A DNA stretch of 64,000 nucleotides from Pseudarthrobacter sp. fls2-241-R2A-127. Lineage in GTDB: Bacteria > Actinomycetota > Actinomycetes > Actinomycetales > Micrococcaceae. Positions 7,975-15,091 of this stretch are shown one piece after another (the stretch's first letter is position 1; the number at the start of each line of letters is the position of its first letter). The stretch lies in NCBI RefSeq assembly GCF_030209355.1, contig NZ_JARVSF010000029.1:1-64000 (forward strand), given 5' to 3'. A model generated the notes under the pieces. That model was not told where the DNA came from. It saw nothing but the letters and a program-made list of their open reading frames with translations, and searched no databases. Made by a program: the position numbers and the translations under genes.

Positions 7975-9280
7975 GGCTGCTGCTTCCCACTGAGGCCACT
8001 TCCTCTGGGACCGGGCCGGCGGTTTCTTCCGCAGCCCCAACATTTTTTAGCAGCGCACCGTAGGGGATGAAGGCGTTGACGAGGAATTCGTTGTGGTCCT
8101 GCTCTGCTGTAAGCCAGCCGCCGGCCAGTCGTGCCCGCTCGCGCATTCCAGGGATTCCCCGGCCCATCCCGGCGGCTGGGGGCAGGTCCTGCCGCTGCTG
8201 GTTGCCGCGGGTGGAGCTAAAGACCTGGATGGCCAGCCCGGGTCCGCTCCAATCGAAGTGGACTCGCACGTGCGTCCCCCGGCCGCCGTGCTTCAGTGCA
8301 TTAGTGAGTGATTCCTGCACGATCCTGTAAACGGCGACCTGCTGGCCCTCGGCCAGCACGACAGGGGTGCCCGAAGCGGTCTGGGAAATGTTCAGCTTGT
8401 CCGCCAGTTCCTTTATCAAAGCGCCCACATCGCCTACACCTGGTTGCGGCCCGGTGAGTCCTTCATCTCTGCCGCCGTCAATGACCCGTTGGGTGTCCAC
8501 CAAGGCCTTGCGGGCTGAGTCGGCGACATTTTCCAACGCAGCCCGGACAGGGGCGGGCAAATCCTGGCTAACGTAACGAGAGCCGTCCGCTTGAGCGACG
8601 ATAACCGCGAGGGAGTGAGCGAGGACATCGTGGAGGTCTCTGGAGATACGGCTGCGTTCCTGCTCAAGAATGAGGTCCACTTCGGCAGCGTGCAGCTTCA
8701 CCTCGGCCGACCGGCGCTCCCTGGTAAGCAGGGCGCGTTCTTCAAAATTCCGGATTAGGTAGCCGGCCAGCCAACAGGTCAGCATGATGACAAGCAGGAG
8801 TGACGCGCCCGCAGCCCAGTAATTAGCCATCGCTTCAGGGTCGGCGAAATTATTGATGAGGACGAAACCCCGCCCCGTGGAGCTGCCTGTATATTGCCGC
8901 GAGAGCAGCAAAAAAGACATAACCCCGGCGTAGACGGGTGACAGGCCGAGCGCCGCCCAGCGGACCCACCGCTGGCCGTTATAGGCCACAAAAAATAAGG
9001 CGAAAGGGACAGCGAGATTCATTGTCCAGTAATGGGGAAACACGGGGTTCACCCAATGTAGGCCCTGTGCCAGCAGGTAAGCACCCACAGCTGCTAATGC
9101 CAGCAGGGGGTAGCGGGCAGAGACCGCGACCACCGCGGTGAAGATGACCAGCGTGTGCGTTACCGGCCAGTCCCAGAAGCGCCCGTACCAGGGAACCAGG
9201 CTGAAGTACCAGAAAGCAAAGTAGCCGCCCGCTACAACCAGCGCACCCCAATGCCGTGTAAACCCCCGAAGAACCCTCAT
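7967..9280 (-). CDS. Membrane sensor histidine kinase of the NarL-partner type
   Basis: This 437-residue kinase has five or six N-terminal membrane segments (residues about 12-175), a short helical linker and a HisKA_3 dimerisation domain with the phosphorylated His217 in SRDLHDVLAHSL. A HATPase_c domain follows, with the N box at Asn327 (QESLTNALKHGG) and a glycine-rich box (GMGRGIPGMRERARLAGG) near residue 370. The lack of a large extracellular domain suggests it senses a signal in or at the membrane. It overlaps the response regulator start by 8 bases and would phosphorylate that regulator. The family is common in actinobacteria, where it controls transporters or envelope stress; the stimulus is unknown. 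Confidence 0.92.
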   Translation of the reverse strand: MRVLRGFTRHWGALVVAGGYFAFWYFSLVPWYGRFWDWPVTHTLVIFTAVVAVSARYPLLALAAVGAYLLAQGLHWVNPVFPHYWTMNLAVPFALFFVAYNGQRWVRWAALGLSPVYAGVMSFLLLSRQYTGSSTGRGFVLINNFADPEAMANYWAAGASLLLVIMLTCWLAGYLIRNFEERALLTRERRSAEVKLHAAEVDLILEQERSRISRDLHDVLAHSLAVIVAQADGSRYVSQDLPAPVRAALENVADSARKALVDTQRVIDGGRDEGLTGPQPGVGDVGALIKELADKLNISQTASGTPVVLAEGQQVAVYRIVQESLTNALKHGGRGTHVRVHFDWSGPGLAIQVFSSTRGNQQRQDLPPAAGMGRGIPGMRERARLAGGWLTAEQDHNEFLVNAFIPYGALLKNVGAAEETAGPVPEEVASVGSSSHG

Positions 9281-9333
9281 AAAGCCACGCTATCCCGGGC
9301 AGAACGAAGATAATCCTCAGTTGGAGACCTCGT

Positions 9334-9367
9334 AGCCCTGCGGCTATCAAGAAATAGCCGCAGGGCT
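9334..9367. terminator. Perfect 14-bp stem-loop
   Basis: AGCCCTGCGGCTAT (9334-9347) and ATAGCCGCAGGGCT (9354-9367) are perfect complements around a 6-base loop. It lies 54 bases upstream of the kinase start and follows no intact gene. It may be a terminator left from a lost gene or part of the kinase 5' leader. No clear T-run follows on either strand. Confidence 0.5.
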
Positions 9368-9469
9368 AAGAAAACCCGTCCGAAAGTACAAGGAGACGGA
9401 GGCGAGGCATCCCCCCGGATCTACGGCACCAGCAACCGGCCGGGGCTTCCCGCCACGGAGCGGTGACGC

Positions 9470-9530
9470 CCGGTAGAGGATCCACCACCGGTCACTTCAG
9501 TGCCCTGTTGATCCCTCCCAAATTGGCACT
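9470..9530 (+). repeat. Dispersed intergenic repeat, copy before the second paralogue
   Basis: Contains GGATCC, then CCCTGTTGATCCC, then AATTGGC, in the same order as the minus-strand copy at 1841-1903. It lies 36 bases before the paralogue start, so the promoter region of that gene is part of the duplicated block. Confidence 0.6.
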
Positions 9531-9565
9531 CCTGCTCTAAGAACACAGCGGGGTAGCATGACGGC

Positions 9566-10039
9566 ATGCCTGACCGGGACGAAACCGAAGAGCCGCTTCA
9601 ATCGCTGCCTCCTGGGATGGCTCGGAGATATGCCGAGTACAAGCCTGCCCCTGATACGCCCTCGCCTGCACCAACCAATGTTGGTGGCTATGACGGGCTC
9701 CTCAACTACTGCCAGGGGAAAGCGATGGCCCTTCCCCGCTCGCGCGAGGGCCTTGTCGTAATTGATGCCCTGATTGAAGACCCGGAGGCCAAGAGCGACC
9801 TAACAGGACTCGCCAGGGCCATTGGCATGTTCTACGGAGACGTGCTTACTCACATCATCCCGGGAGCCCACTGGGAAGTTGTCGAGGAGGGCTTCCCAGT
9901 GGTCCGGATAAGCAGGAACACAAGCGTTTCGGTTATCCATGTGGCTCAACGACGGCTTGATATAGGAATGCCGACCCTGGCAATGAATTACGACCACGCA
10001 ATCGACCTCATTGACGAAGACAGGCTCCAAGGCAGCTGA
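9566..10039 (+). CDS. Hypothetical soluble protein, paralogue of the gene at 1331-1804
   Basis: This 157-residue protein has the same length as, and about 85% identity to, the minus-strand gene at 1331-1804. Both begin MPDRDETEEPLQSLPPGM. The C-terminal half (SVSVIHVAQRRLD) is almost unchanged, while the region around residues 25-35 and the last ten residues differ most. The start is shared, including GGGTAGCATGACGGC just before and across it. The two copies face away from an 8-kb interval holding the MFS, DUF2079 and two-component genes. There is no signal peptide or membrane segment, and no family is recognised. Confidence 0.75.
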   Translation: MPDRDETEEPLQSLPPGMARRYAEYKPAPDTPSPAPTNVGGYDGLLNYCQGKAMALPRSREGLVVIDALIEDPEAKSDLTGLARAIGMFYGDVLTHIIPGAHWEVVEEGFPVVRISRNTSVSVIHVAQRRLDIGMPTLAMNYDHAIDLIDEDRLQGS

Positions 10040-10116
10040 GGACTGAGGCGCTTTGATGTCTGGGAACACCCGCTGGGCAGCGCGGGCGCACGGCCAGTGG
10101 GGCCGGCTATGCGCGT

Positions 10117-10627
10117 GCGGTGAAGGATCCTTCACCGGGCACTCGACGCTCCATTGAGCCCAGAAAGAGAACGAGTTCGCAGCAATCTCGACCACGACAG
10201 CGAGGACCCCGCCATCGCGGTCAAACTGTCGGTAGTGAATTTCCGGATAGAGGCTGTGTCCGCGGGCTGAGGGGCTTGGCCGCCGAGTAGTCACTTCCTT
10301 CGGCGGACGACGTACAGCGCGACAAAGACCACGAACAGGGTGACAATGACTGCGACCAAGGCGCCTGGGGTGATTCCCACTGTTGTCATCTCTCCTCAAA
10401 CAAGTCGCTGAATCTCCCCTGGGTGCGACGAAGACTCTGGTACGTGATGTCCAGCGCCGCGGGGACTTGTTCCTGACGGTACACCGACCCGATCGATTGC
10501 GGCTGCTGCCGCATCCGCGCGCGGAGCACGCTTCGAGGCTATCGGTTCACAACCTCACGGGTATGAATCTCAGCCTAAATGGCGGCATTTTATTGCAGCA
10601 TTGACTGTCACCTCGCCGCGCGTAAGC
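10117..10627. repeat. First unit of a ~500-bp tandem duplication
   Basis: This unit begins with a perfect 18-bp palindrome, GGTGAAGGATCCTTCACC (10119-10136). It continues through a segment reading IHYRQFD on the minus strand, then a small membrane-protein gene and its upstream region. The second unit starts at about 10628 and resumes at 12066-12430 after an insertion sequence. The two units are about 90% identical. Confidence 0.75.
10291..10389 (-). CDS. 32-residue single-span membrane protein, first copy
   Basis: A short minus-strand frame encodes MTTVGITPGALVAVI followed by more hydrophobic residues up to a positive C-terminus (VVRRRK). It has one membrane segment (residues about 8-28) with the charged end predicted inside. 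A strong GAGGAG lies just before the ATG; the GTG three codons later is better spaced from it and may be the real start. A second copy at 12083-12178 keeps the same protein with only conservative changes (I to F, A to V, V to I). That argues for selection on the peptide. Function unknown. Confidence 0.55.
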   Translation of the reverse strand: MTTVGITPGALVAVIVTLFVVFVALYVVRRRK

Positions 10628-10808
10628 CGATCCCTCTCCGTGCATTCAACGCTCCATCGAGCTCAGAAAGAGAACGAGTTCGCAGCGATTACGACCACGA
10701 CAGCGCGGACCCCGCTATCGTGGTCAAACTGTCGGTAGTGAATTCCCGGATAATCAGCTTCCTTAGCTGTTCTTCCCCGTGAGGTTGTGAACGCGGGCTG
10801 AGGGGCTT
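10628..10808. repeat. Second duplication unit, part left of the insertion sequence
   Basis: Aligns with about 10128-10275 of the first unit, apart from a short extra segment at about 10757-10785. The minus-strand reading IHYRQFDHDSGVRAV is shared with the first unit, so an old short gene may be decaying here. The unit is interrupted at 10808, right after GGGGCTT, by the insertion sequence, and continues at 12066. Confidence 0.7.
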
Positions 10809-10837
10809 TGGTTGGGTCCCCGTTAGCAGTCCAGCGT

Positions 10838-11683
10838 CTATGCGATAGCTAATTGGTTTTCTTGCGTCCAGTTCTCCCAGTACCGATTCGGCGTCATGCC
10901 ATCCAGGGATCCGTGGGGCCGTTCATGATTGTAGATAGCTTTCCATTCCTCGGCCAAATACCTTGCCTCGGCCATGGTGTCCATGATTTCTCCGGTGAGT
11001 TGTTCCCTTCTGAACTGGGCGTTGAACGACTCGATAAAGCCGTTCTGCCACGGTGATCCGGGGTCGATGAACGCGGTATCGACCCCGGCGGTGTTGCACC
11101 AGCCGACCAGCGCTGCGGCGGTGAATTCCGGCCCGTTGTCGCAGCGGACGTACGTCGGGGCGGTGCCGGTTTCGGCGATGATGTCCTCCAGCACCGCGAT
11201 GACGTCGGCGGCCTTGAAGGACCGGCGCGGAATGACTGCCAGCGCCGTGCGCGTGTATTCGTCGATGACATTGAAGAACCGGATGTGTCGGCCGCAGGAG
11301 GTCACGTCGGACTGGAAATCGAAGCTGACCACGTGCATCGGGTACTGGGCCGTGAGACGCTTCTGTTCCCCGGCGCCGGGGCCGGTGCGCCTCTTCTTCC
11401 TCGCCCTGGGTTTGCACGTGAGCCCTTCGTCACGCCAGAGCCGGCGCACCCGCTTCTTGTTCAGTGCCACACCAGCCCATGCCGGCTGGGCCAGCAGATG
11501 CCAGCGGGCCTTCCGCCAGCCCCACGCGGGATGCTTCACGGCCACGGCCCTCAGGTCCGCACGCAGCTGCGCCTCCTCGAATCCCATGTCGGGTTTCTTC
11601 TTGCGGAACGCGGACCGGTTCTGGCCCAGAAGCGCGCAGGCGAAGCGTTCGGACGCCCCGAACTTCTCCACCGCCATGCGCAC
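10838..11683 (-). CDS. IS3-family transposase OrfB (catalytic part)
   Basis: From its first ATG this frame gives 281 residues: an HTH_21-like region (KHPAWGWRKARWHLL, KKRVRRLWRDEGLTCKP) and then the rve integrase core. The DDE residues are visible as Asp in VVSFDFQSDVT, Asp in VRCDNGPEFTA and Glu in GFIESFNAQFRRE, with typical spacing. The C-terminus carries the usual YNHERPHGSLDGMTPNRYW. The frame is -1 relative to OrfA. At the end of OrfA, G-GGA-AAA (about 11714-11720) is a classical slippery heptamer, so the active product is expected to be an OrfAB fusion made by programmed frameshifting. Nothing is missing from the catalytic core. Confidence 0.92.
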   Translation of the reverse strand: MRMAVEKFGASERFACALLGQNRSAFRKKKPDMGFEEAQLRADLRAVAVKHPAWGWRKARWHLLAQPAWAGVALNKKRVRRLWRDEGLTCKPRARKKRRTGPGAGEQKRLTAQYPMHVVSFDFQSDVTSCGRHIRFFNVIDEYTRTALAVIPRRSFKAADVIAVLEDIIAETGTAPTYVRCDNGPEFTAAALVGWCNTAGVDTAFIDPGSPWQNGFIESFNAQFRREQLTGEIMDTMAEARYLAEEWKAIYNHERPHGSLDGMTPNRYWENWTQENQLAIA

Positions 11684-11706
11684 GGCACGGCGGCGCGGTT
11701 CGGGGC

Positions 11707-11985
11707 TCAGAATTTTCCCTTCGCCACCTCATTGAGAATGTCGATGGCCAGTTCCTTCTCCGCCAGCAACCGCTTGAGCCGGGCGTTCTCCTTCTCCAGC
11801 TCTCTGGTCCGCCTGGAGGCCTCGGCGTTCTTCTCGGAACCGTACTCCTTCAGCCACCGGTACCAGGTCGCCTCGGTGACCTGGAGCTCCTTGATGACCT
11901 CGACCATCGGGCGTCCGTCATTGAGCATCTTCTGGCCCTGCCGGACCTTCGCGATGACCTGCTCGGGGGTGTGTCTGCGTGCCAT
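11707..11985 (-). CDS. IS3-family transposase OrfA (DNA-binding part)
   Basis: This 92-residue protein (from MARRHTPEQVIAKVRQG) has an HTH of the transposase_8 type, residues about 5-50 (VIKELQVTEATWYRWLKEYG). A leucine-zipper-like coiled coil follows (RTRELEKENARLKRLLAEKE), which mediates multimerisation. An in-frame ATG at 12012 would add nine residues. The frame ends in TGA one codon after the slippery heptamer. OrfA alone usually acts as a regulator of transposition; the fused OrfAB carries out the chemistry. Confidence 0.9.
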   Translation of the reverse strand: MARRHTPEQVIAKVRQGQKMLNDGRPMVEVIKELQVTEATWYRWLKEYGSEKNAEASRRTRELEKENARLKRLLAEKELAIDILNEVAKGKF

Positions 11986-12065
11986 GATTCGTGAAATTCC
12001 TCCTGCGTCCATTCTCGGACACGAAACTCACACAAACACTGGACTCCTACCCGGGGACCCAACCA

Positions 12066-12430
12066 GCTTGGCCGCCGAGTGATCACTTCCTTCGGCGGAT
12101 GACGTACAGAGCGACAAAGACCACGAACAGGGTGACAAAGACTGCGACCAGGACGCCTGGGGTGATTCCCACTGTCATCTCTCCTCAAACAAGTCGCTGA
12201 GTCTCCCCGGGGTGCGACGAAGACTCTGATACCTGATGTCCGGGCGCCGTGGAGACTTGTTCCTGACGGTACACCGACCCTATCGATCGCGGCTGCTGCC
12301 GCATCCGCGCGCGGAGCACGTTTCGAGGCTACCGCGTTCACAACCTCAAGGGTATGAATCTCAGCGCTGAATGGCGGCATCTCATTGCAGCGCTGACTGT
12401 CGCCTCGCCGCGCGTAAGCCGATCGGTTAT
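12066..12430. repeat. Second duplication unit, part right of the insertion sequence
   Basis: Matches 10272-10635 of the first unit at roughly 92% identity, from CTTGGCCGCCGAG to CGCGCGTAAGCCGATC. It includes the second small membrane-protein gene and its upstream region. The end overlaps a copy of the dispersed TAAGCCGATC repeat. Confidence 0.75.
12083..12178 (-). CDS. 31-residue single-span membrane protein, second copy
   Basis: This minus-strand frame encodes MTVGITPGVLVAVF and continues hydrophobically to a basic end (VIRRRK). It is one residue shorter than the first copy because one ACA codon after the start is missing. The GAGGAG before the start is conserved. With the insertion sequence immediately downstream, this copy has lost whatever followed it originally, but its own promoter side is intact. 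Survival of the frame in two diverged copies supports it as a real small protein. Function unknown. Confidence 0.55.
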   Translation of the reverse strand: MTVGITPGVLVAVFVTLFVVFVALYVIRRRK

Positions 12431-12466
12431 GGTGCAGTGTCTCCAGCACCAAGAATTGAGGTATCT

Positions 12467-12856
12467 ATGGATCGCGCCGGTCGGGCTCCGCTTCATTACG
12501 CAGCACTCACCAATGATGCCGCGGAGGTGACACGGCTGATTGCAGAAGGCGAGGCTCCCGATTCGTCCGACAGCCAGGGATTCACCCCGCTTCACCTTGC
12601 GTCCCAGGAACACGCCCTTGCCGCGGCGACTGCGCTGCTCAACCTCGGCGCGATGGTCGATCCAGCCAACTCCTTCGGTAACACACCGCTGTTTGTCGCA
12701 GTCTTCAGCTCGCGCGGCCGGCCGGAGATGATCGATCTGCTGCGATCACGCGGTGCAAATCCACTGCATCCGAACAAGGCAGGGCAGACCCCCGTGGGCC
12801 TCGCCAGATTGATCGGCAACTACGACGTGGCACAGTACTTCGAAGATCTGCGCTGA
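12467..12856 (+). CDS. Ankyrin-repeat protein
   Basis: This 129-residue protein consists almost entirely of four ankyrin repeats, beginning near residues 5 (RAPLHYAALTNDAAEV), 38 (GFTPLHLASQEHALAA), 71 (GNTPLFVAVFSSRGRP) and 107 (GQTPVGLARLIGNYDV). The ATG at 12467 follows TTGAGG with good spacing; the longer open frame begins inside the duplicated repeat and is unlikely. There is no signal peptide, so it is probably cytoplasmic and binds another protein. Short bacterial ankyrin proteins often accompany catalases or toxin-immunity systems, but neither is visible next to it. It is transcribed alone. Confidence 0.85.
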   Translation: MDRAGRAPLHYAALTNDAAEVTRLIAEGEAPDSSDSQGFTPLHLASQEHALAAATALLNLGAMVDPANSFGNTPLFVAVFSSRGRPEMIDLLRSRGANPLHPNKAGQTPVGLARLIGNYDVAQYFEDLR

Positions 12857-13046
12857 GCTTCGTGCTAGCAACGGACGAATACGGATCCCTAACAGGCCAG
12901 TCCTGCCAGGCGCAATTCATAACAGCATCTGACCATTACAGGATCCTCATATCGGTTTCATTGCGGAACAGCTGGACCGATGCTTTGTTTCCGCTGCAGT
13001 TCTTGGCCGCGGGTAGGGTAAGGATTTCAAACTGTTTGGGGGAACA

Positions 13047-13490
13047 TTGAAATACCGCTTGCTGACAACTGCCGCCGCAACTGCGGCCCTACTGGCACTG
13101 ACCGGGTGCTCCAGCTACTCAGGAATCGCTGCCGTCCAAAGGACGGCAGACGCCAGAGACGATCTTCCCACCGAAGTCGGCAGCCTGAATCCAAACATGC
13201 CGTCCGGCTTCCGATTCCTTACAGAAGATGCAGGGGTCAAGTACTACGCTGCAGAAAACTCCGACCACACCACTGCCTGCATGGCCGTCTACCCAGTCGA
13301 CAAGCCCGACCAATGGTTCACAGGCTGTAGCGACGCGATCACAGGTGACCGTGAAATCGTCACCGTCAGCCACATCGGCCAGCCCACTGTGACGCTGGTG
13401 ACAACTGGATTCGATACCCGATCTCTTGAATCGGAGGGCTGGCGCAAGATTCACGACAATGTTCTGGTCGGCGCAGTGACGCGCCCCTAA
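13047..13490 (+). CDS. Putative lipoprotein of unknown function
   Basis: This 147-residue protein starts at TTG, preceded by GGGGGAA. A signal peptide of about 20 residues (KYRLLTTAAATAALLALTGC) ends in the lipobox LTGC, so Cys20 is the expected lipidated residue and the protein should be anchored outside the cytoplasmic membrane. The mature part contains two further cysteines (TTACMAVYPV and WFTGCSDAI) that could form a disulphide. No domain is recognised. The stop codon TAA is the first part of a TAAGCCGATCC repeat copy. Confidence 0.75.
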   Translation: MKYRLLTTAAATAALLALTGCSSYSGIAAVQRTADARDDLPTEVGSLNPNMPSGFRFLTEDAGVKYYAAENSDHTTACMAVYPVDKPDQWFTGCSDAITGDREIVTVSHIGQPTVTLVTTGFDTRSLESEGWRKIHDNVLVGAVTRP

Positions 13491-13531
13491 GCCGATCCTT
13501 TACCGGACATGGCAGCGCCCGTTGATCCCGG
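13489..13531 (+). repeat. Dispersed intergenic repeat after the lipoprotein gene
   Basis: Reads TAAGCCGATCCTTTACCGGA, then CATGGCAGCGCCCGTTGATC. It is the best single match to the consensus I derive for this repeat family and overlaps the stop codon of the preceding gene. Confidence 0.65.
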
Positions 13532-13566
13532 TAGCACGTTGCTCGCGCGGCGACCCGGTGCATGTG

Positions 13567-13905
13567 TCAGGCGTACTCGGGGCGTCCGCCCACTCGGTAG
13601 GTGAGGCCCACGATTCCGCTCCCGAAGACGCGAGAGTCCGTGAGCTGGCGGTTGAAATCGAGCCCGTTGTGGGGGAAGACTCGTTCTCCCTCGCCGACGA
13701 TGACGGGAAACTGGATCAGATTAAGTTCGTCGACCAGTTCGTTCTCGAGCAGCCAGGGTGGTGGAGACGACGTACTTCGGCTTCGAGCTGATTGCCTCTC
13801 CAAAGCCGCCGTCGTCGCTGCGGGCACCCCAGTAGGTCTCGAACAGTCTGTAGGTCTTCCGGTGGACAAGCGGAAACCACGATCTGCGTCTGGGGCCAGC
13901 TGCAT
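13567..13905 (-). pseudogene. Remnant of a RibD/dihydrofolate-reductase-like gene
   Basis: The C-terminal part reads LLENELVDELNLIQFPVIVGEGERVF, a typical C-terminal motif of the RibD_C (dihydrofolate reductase-like) family. Just upstream, in another frame, lies KTYRLFETYWGARSDD followed by PKYVVSTTL, which belongs to the middle of the same family. About 50 family residues between the two parts are missing and the frame changes, so the gene was broken by an internal deletion. The N-terminal Rossmann-like part is not visible. A complete member of the same family is encoded at 15727-16317. Confidence 0.75.
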
Positions 13906-13957
13906 GTTCGCGCCCCCGAGCTCGGATTTGATTTCGCGTTGATCGGTCGAAGGGCCG

Positions 13958-14395
13958 TCAGTCCTTCTTCAGTTCCTGGGCAAGCATCACGAGGATGCCG
14001 CTCGGCCCGCGCAGATACGTGAGCTTGTAGATATCCAAGTATGTCGCTACGCCGCGAATTGGATGGCAGTCGTGCCGCGCTGCGACTTCAAGCGCTGCGT
14101 CGATGTCGTCAACAGAGAACGCGACGCGGTGCATGCCAATCTCGTTGGGGAGCGTGGGCTGCGTCTCGATAGCGTCGGGGTGAAGGTACTCGAAGAGCTC
14201 GATTTGACCGTGACCATCCGGCGTTTTGAGCACGGCGATCTTGGCGTGGTTGGCGTCGAGTCCGACAGCGGTGTCGGCCCAGTCGCCGCTGATTGTGTCG
14301 CGGCCAACGACTTCCAATCCCAGGTCGGTGAAGAACGAGATCGTCGCTTCGATGTCGCGGACCGCGATTCCAACGTTCTCTAATTTGATTGGCAT
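13958..14395 (-). CDS. VOC-fold (glyoxalase/bleomycin-resistance family) protein
   Basis: This 145-residue protein has two beta-alpha-beta-beta-beta modules. The first starts at KLENVGIAVRDIEATISFF and the second at MHRVAFSVDDIDAALEVAA. Candidate metal ligands of the VOC fold are a His of the second module (GMHRV) and Glu in QIELFEYLHP; the first-strand position is Asn-Val-Gly instead of a usual His, so metal binding may be altered. VOC proteins isomerise, open or conjugate small reactive molecules, or bind antibiotics. The C-terminus (LRGPSGILVMLAQEL) is typical. It lies at the edge of a small cluster with the P-loop, metallo-beta-lactamase and RibD-like genes. Confidence 0.82.
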   Translation of the reverse strand: MPIKLENVGIAVRDIEATISFFTDLGLEVVGRDTISGDWADTAVGLDANHAKIAVLKTPDGHGQIELFEYLHPDAIETQPTLPNEIGMHRVAFSVDDIDAALEVAARHDCHPIRGVATYLDIYKLTYLRGPSGILVMLAQELKKD

Positions 14396-14460
14396 GCTCG
14401 CATGCTACCAAGGGGCGCGATGGCCGTCAGGGTAACTTTTTGCGCTGCCCGCAAGACGGT

Positions 14461-14502
14461 GACCTAACGGGCGCTGCTGCGTTCGATAGGGAATCGGCAT
14501 AC
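14461..14502 (-). repeat. Degenerate copy of the dispersed repeat
   Basis: The minus strand reads TGCCGATTCCCTATCG and then GCAGCGCCCGTTAGG, which matches the copy at 13489-13531 in order and spacing. It occupies the gap between the VOC gene and the P-loop gene. Confidence 0.45.
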
Positions 14503-14609
14503 GCCCACATAGATCAGGAGCAGGTCTGGCGGACACCGAGCTGCGTCCCGTAGAGGTTGGTAACACCTGAAGAGCGCAATCCGCTGCGACGCCGGGTTCG
14601 TTCCTGTGG

Positions 14610-15086
14610 CTACGCTCCTATGATTCCGAGCGGCCCCTCCTCGGGCGTCGGCGGCTCGAATCGCCTGAAGTACTCCGTAGCCGTCTGCTCTGTCAGCGGC
14701 CAATCGTCCGCTTGCTTGCCATGCCGGTCACCGACGCGGCTCAAGATGGTCTCCAGACTCGTCGCGACGTAAACAGTTTCAGGCACAACGCCCTGCGGCT
14801 CAAGCAGTGCACGGAACTCGTCGCGTTGCCGTCGATACCAGAATCCGAAGTCGAGGACGACATCGTTCCCCGCCGCGACATGGCGCAGCAAGCGTGCCTT
14901 CAGGTCTGCTGCAACTTCGGCGACAACCTCTGCGGAGGGCATCGTTCTGATTCCCCGATTCCAGTACTCCACCTCAAACGACAAACGCGTCCAGCCCTCG
15001 CGCTCCAAACGCTTGGCGAAGGTAGTCTGTCCTGCACCACCCGGCCCGCACATCATCACGACGCGGCACACCCGGATCTTGTTCAC
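14610..15086 (-). CDS. P-loop kinase-like protein with an altered Walker A motif
   Basis: The GTG at 15086 gives 158 residues, starting just after the upstream gene ends. A longer frame overlaps that gene and is less likely. The N-terminal strand and loop are RVVMMCGPGGAGQTTFAKRLE, placed exactly like the Walker A motif of AAA_33/zeta-toxin-type kinases. The invariant lysine (GxGKT/S) is replaced by glutamine (codon CAG). The rest fits the family: an acidic residue after the second strand (VVLDFGFWYRR) and a basic lid segment (LEPQGVVPETVYVATSLETI). Without the lysine, ATP hydrolysis would be expected to be weak or absent. It may be a binding protein or a decaying gene. Confidence 0.7.
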   Translation of the reverse strand: MNKIRVCRVVMMCGPGGAGQTTFAKRLEREGWTRLSFEVEYWNRGIRTMPSAEVVAEVAADLKARLLRHVAAGNDVVLDFGFWYRRQRDEFRALLEPQGVVPETVYVATSLETILSRVGDRHGKQADDWPLTEQTATEYFRRFEPPTPEEGPLGIIGA

Positions 15087-15091
15087 TGTAC

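Larger units (their letters stand above)
10809..12065 (-). mobile_element. Complete IS3-family insertion sequence (1,257 bp)
   Basis: The left end TGGTTGGGTCCCCG (from 10809) is repeated inverted at the right end (to 12065), and the match continues more weakly inward. A 4-bp target duplication GCTT flanks the element (10805-10808 and 12066-12069). Two overlapping minus-strand frames encode OrfA and OrfB. The uninterrupted first duplication unit shows the empty target, GGGGCTTGGCCGCC at 10271-10284. The intact ends, intact frames and intact target duplication indicate a recent insertion. Confidence 0.92.

Noticed and set aside
12862-13050. 62-codon frame before the lipoprotein gene
   Set aside because: It has a GTG start without a ribosome binding site and overlaps the lipoprotein start; its composition looks random.
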